The notes beneath the pieces are model-generated. The model searched no databases and was not told where the DNA came from. It worked only from the letters and a program-made list of their open reading frames with translations. A stretch of 5,321 nt of DNA from an uncultured Prevotellaceae bacterium (GTDB lineage Bacteria > Bacteroidota > Bacteroidia > Bacteroidales > Bacteroidaceae), in the NCBI GenBank assembly GCA_947303695.1, contig CAMYYX010000106.1:1-5321 (forward strand), given 5' to 3'. Position numbers and translations under genes: made by a program. Shown here piece after piece: positions 5,164 to 5,321 of the stretch (within the stretch, counting starts at the first letter, position 1; each line of letters starts with the position of its first letter).

Positions 5164-5321
5164 TTATTCCAACGATTCGTTATAATCCAATTCTGCTTGA
5201 ACGACAAAGAAAACATCCTCTGGATCGAAATCACCCATCTGATCTTTCTTTGCTTGTTTCACGATATGTTGAGCTACTTCATTCACGTCAATATCAATGT
5301 ATCCATCTTTGTCTGCTTGCG
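5164..5321 (-). CDS. 3' end of a small acidic conserved-type hypothetical protein (partial)
   Basis: The frame is open from the right edge to TAA at 5164-5166, followed directly by a second TAA. The 52 visible C-terminal residues begin QADKDGYIDIDVNEVAQHIV and end with ELDYNESLE; they are acidic, with no membrane segment. DKDGYIDID resembles the start of an EF-hand or dockerin calcium loop, but the twelfth loop position is Val, not Glu or Asp, so calcium binding is not secure. Residue choice and the double stop look like a genuine gene end. I do not recognise the family; the start and full length are outside the window. It reads in the same direction as the peptidase operon, 260 nt upstream of it. 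Confidence 0.8.
   Translation of the reverse strand, partial: QADKDGYIDIDVNEVAQHIVKQAKKDQMGDFDPEDVFFVVQAELDYNESLE

Noticed and set aside
5276..5321. EF-hand calcium-binding site in the right-edge protein
   Set aside because: The residues DKDGYIDID fit the start of such a loop, but the first visible loop position is Gln and the twelfth is Val, so the ligand set is incomplete.

Overview
The window looks like a piece of a Bacteroidales chromosome, most likely from the Prevotella group. The proteins resemble family members from that order. Coding DNA has moderate GC while the gaps are AT-rich. Translation starts follow A-rich leaders instead of Shine-Dalgarno sites, and promoter candidates fit the Bacteroidetes -7 element TAnnTTTG. 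The assignment rests on remembered family sequences, not on a search.

Layout: every supported gene lies on the minus strand, so transcription runs right to left. From the right edge: the 3' end of a small acidic protein of unknown function (5164-5321); a 260-nt gap rich in hairpins and direct repeats (4904-5163); a membrane zinc peptidase of the YugP type (4172-4903); rpoN, sigma-54 (2693-4168); a small PAP2-type membrane phosphatase (2073-2696); a 102-bp two-armed palindromic repeat (1970-2071); purE (1558-1962); and ispG/gcpE (425-1576). A strong intrinsic terminator (382-420) closes the run. Beyond it lie about 360 nt of AT-rich DNA with a leftward promoter candidate, and the first nine codons of another gene (1-28).

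The peptidase, rpoN and phosphatase genes are tightly packed: a 3-nt gap, then an ATGA overlap. purE and ispG overlap by 19 nt. The two blocks are separated only by the palindromic repeat, which has no obvious minus-strand terminator, so all five genes may be one transcript. Functionally the set joins membrane proteolysis, alternative sigma-factor transcription, lipid-phosphate hydrolysis, de novo purine synthesis and the MEP isoprenoid pathway. No single shared pathway is apparent.

The most notable points are: (1) ispG has a Bacteroidetes-type sequence but lacks the roughly 220-residue middle domain usual for that lineage, with catalytic residues intact; (2) the adjacent purE lacks its usual C-terminal tail and runs into ispG; (3) the gap upstream of the peptidase-rpoN operon can be hand-folded into a compact cloverleaf-like RNA flanked by a duplicated 20-mer; (4) the palindromic repeat carries a consensus promoter pointing rightward, antisense to the phosphatase gene and the operon. 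No phage, CRISPR, tRNA, rRNA or transposase gene is visible.
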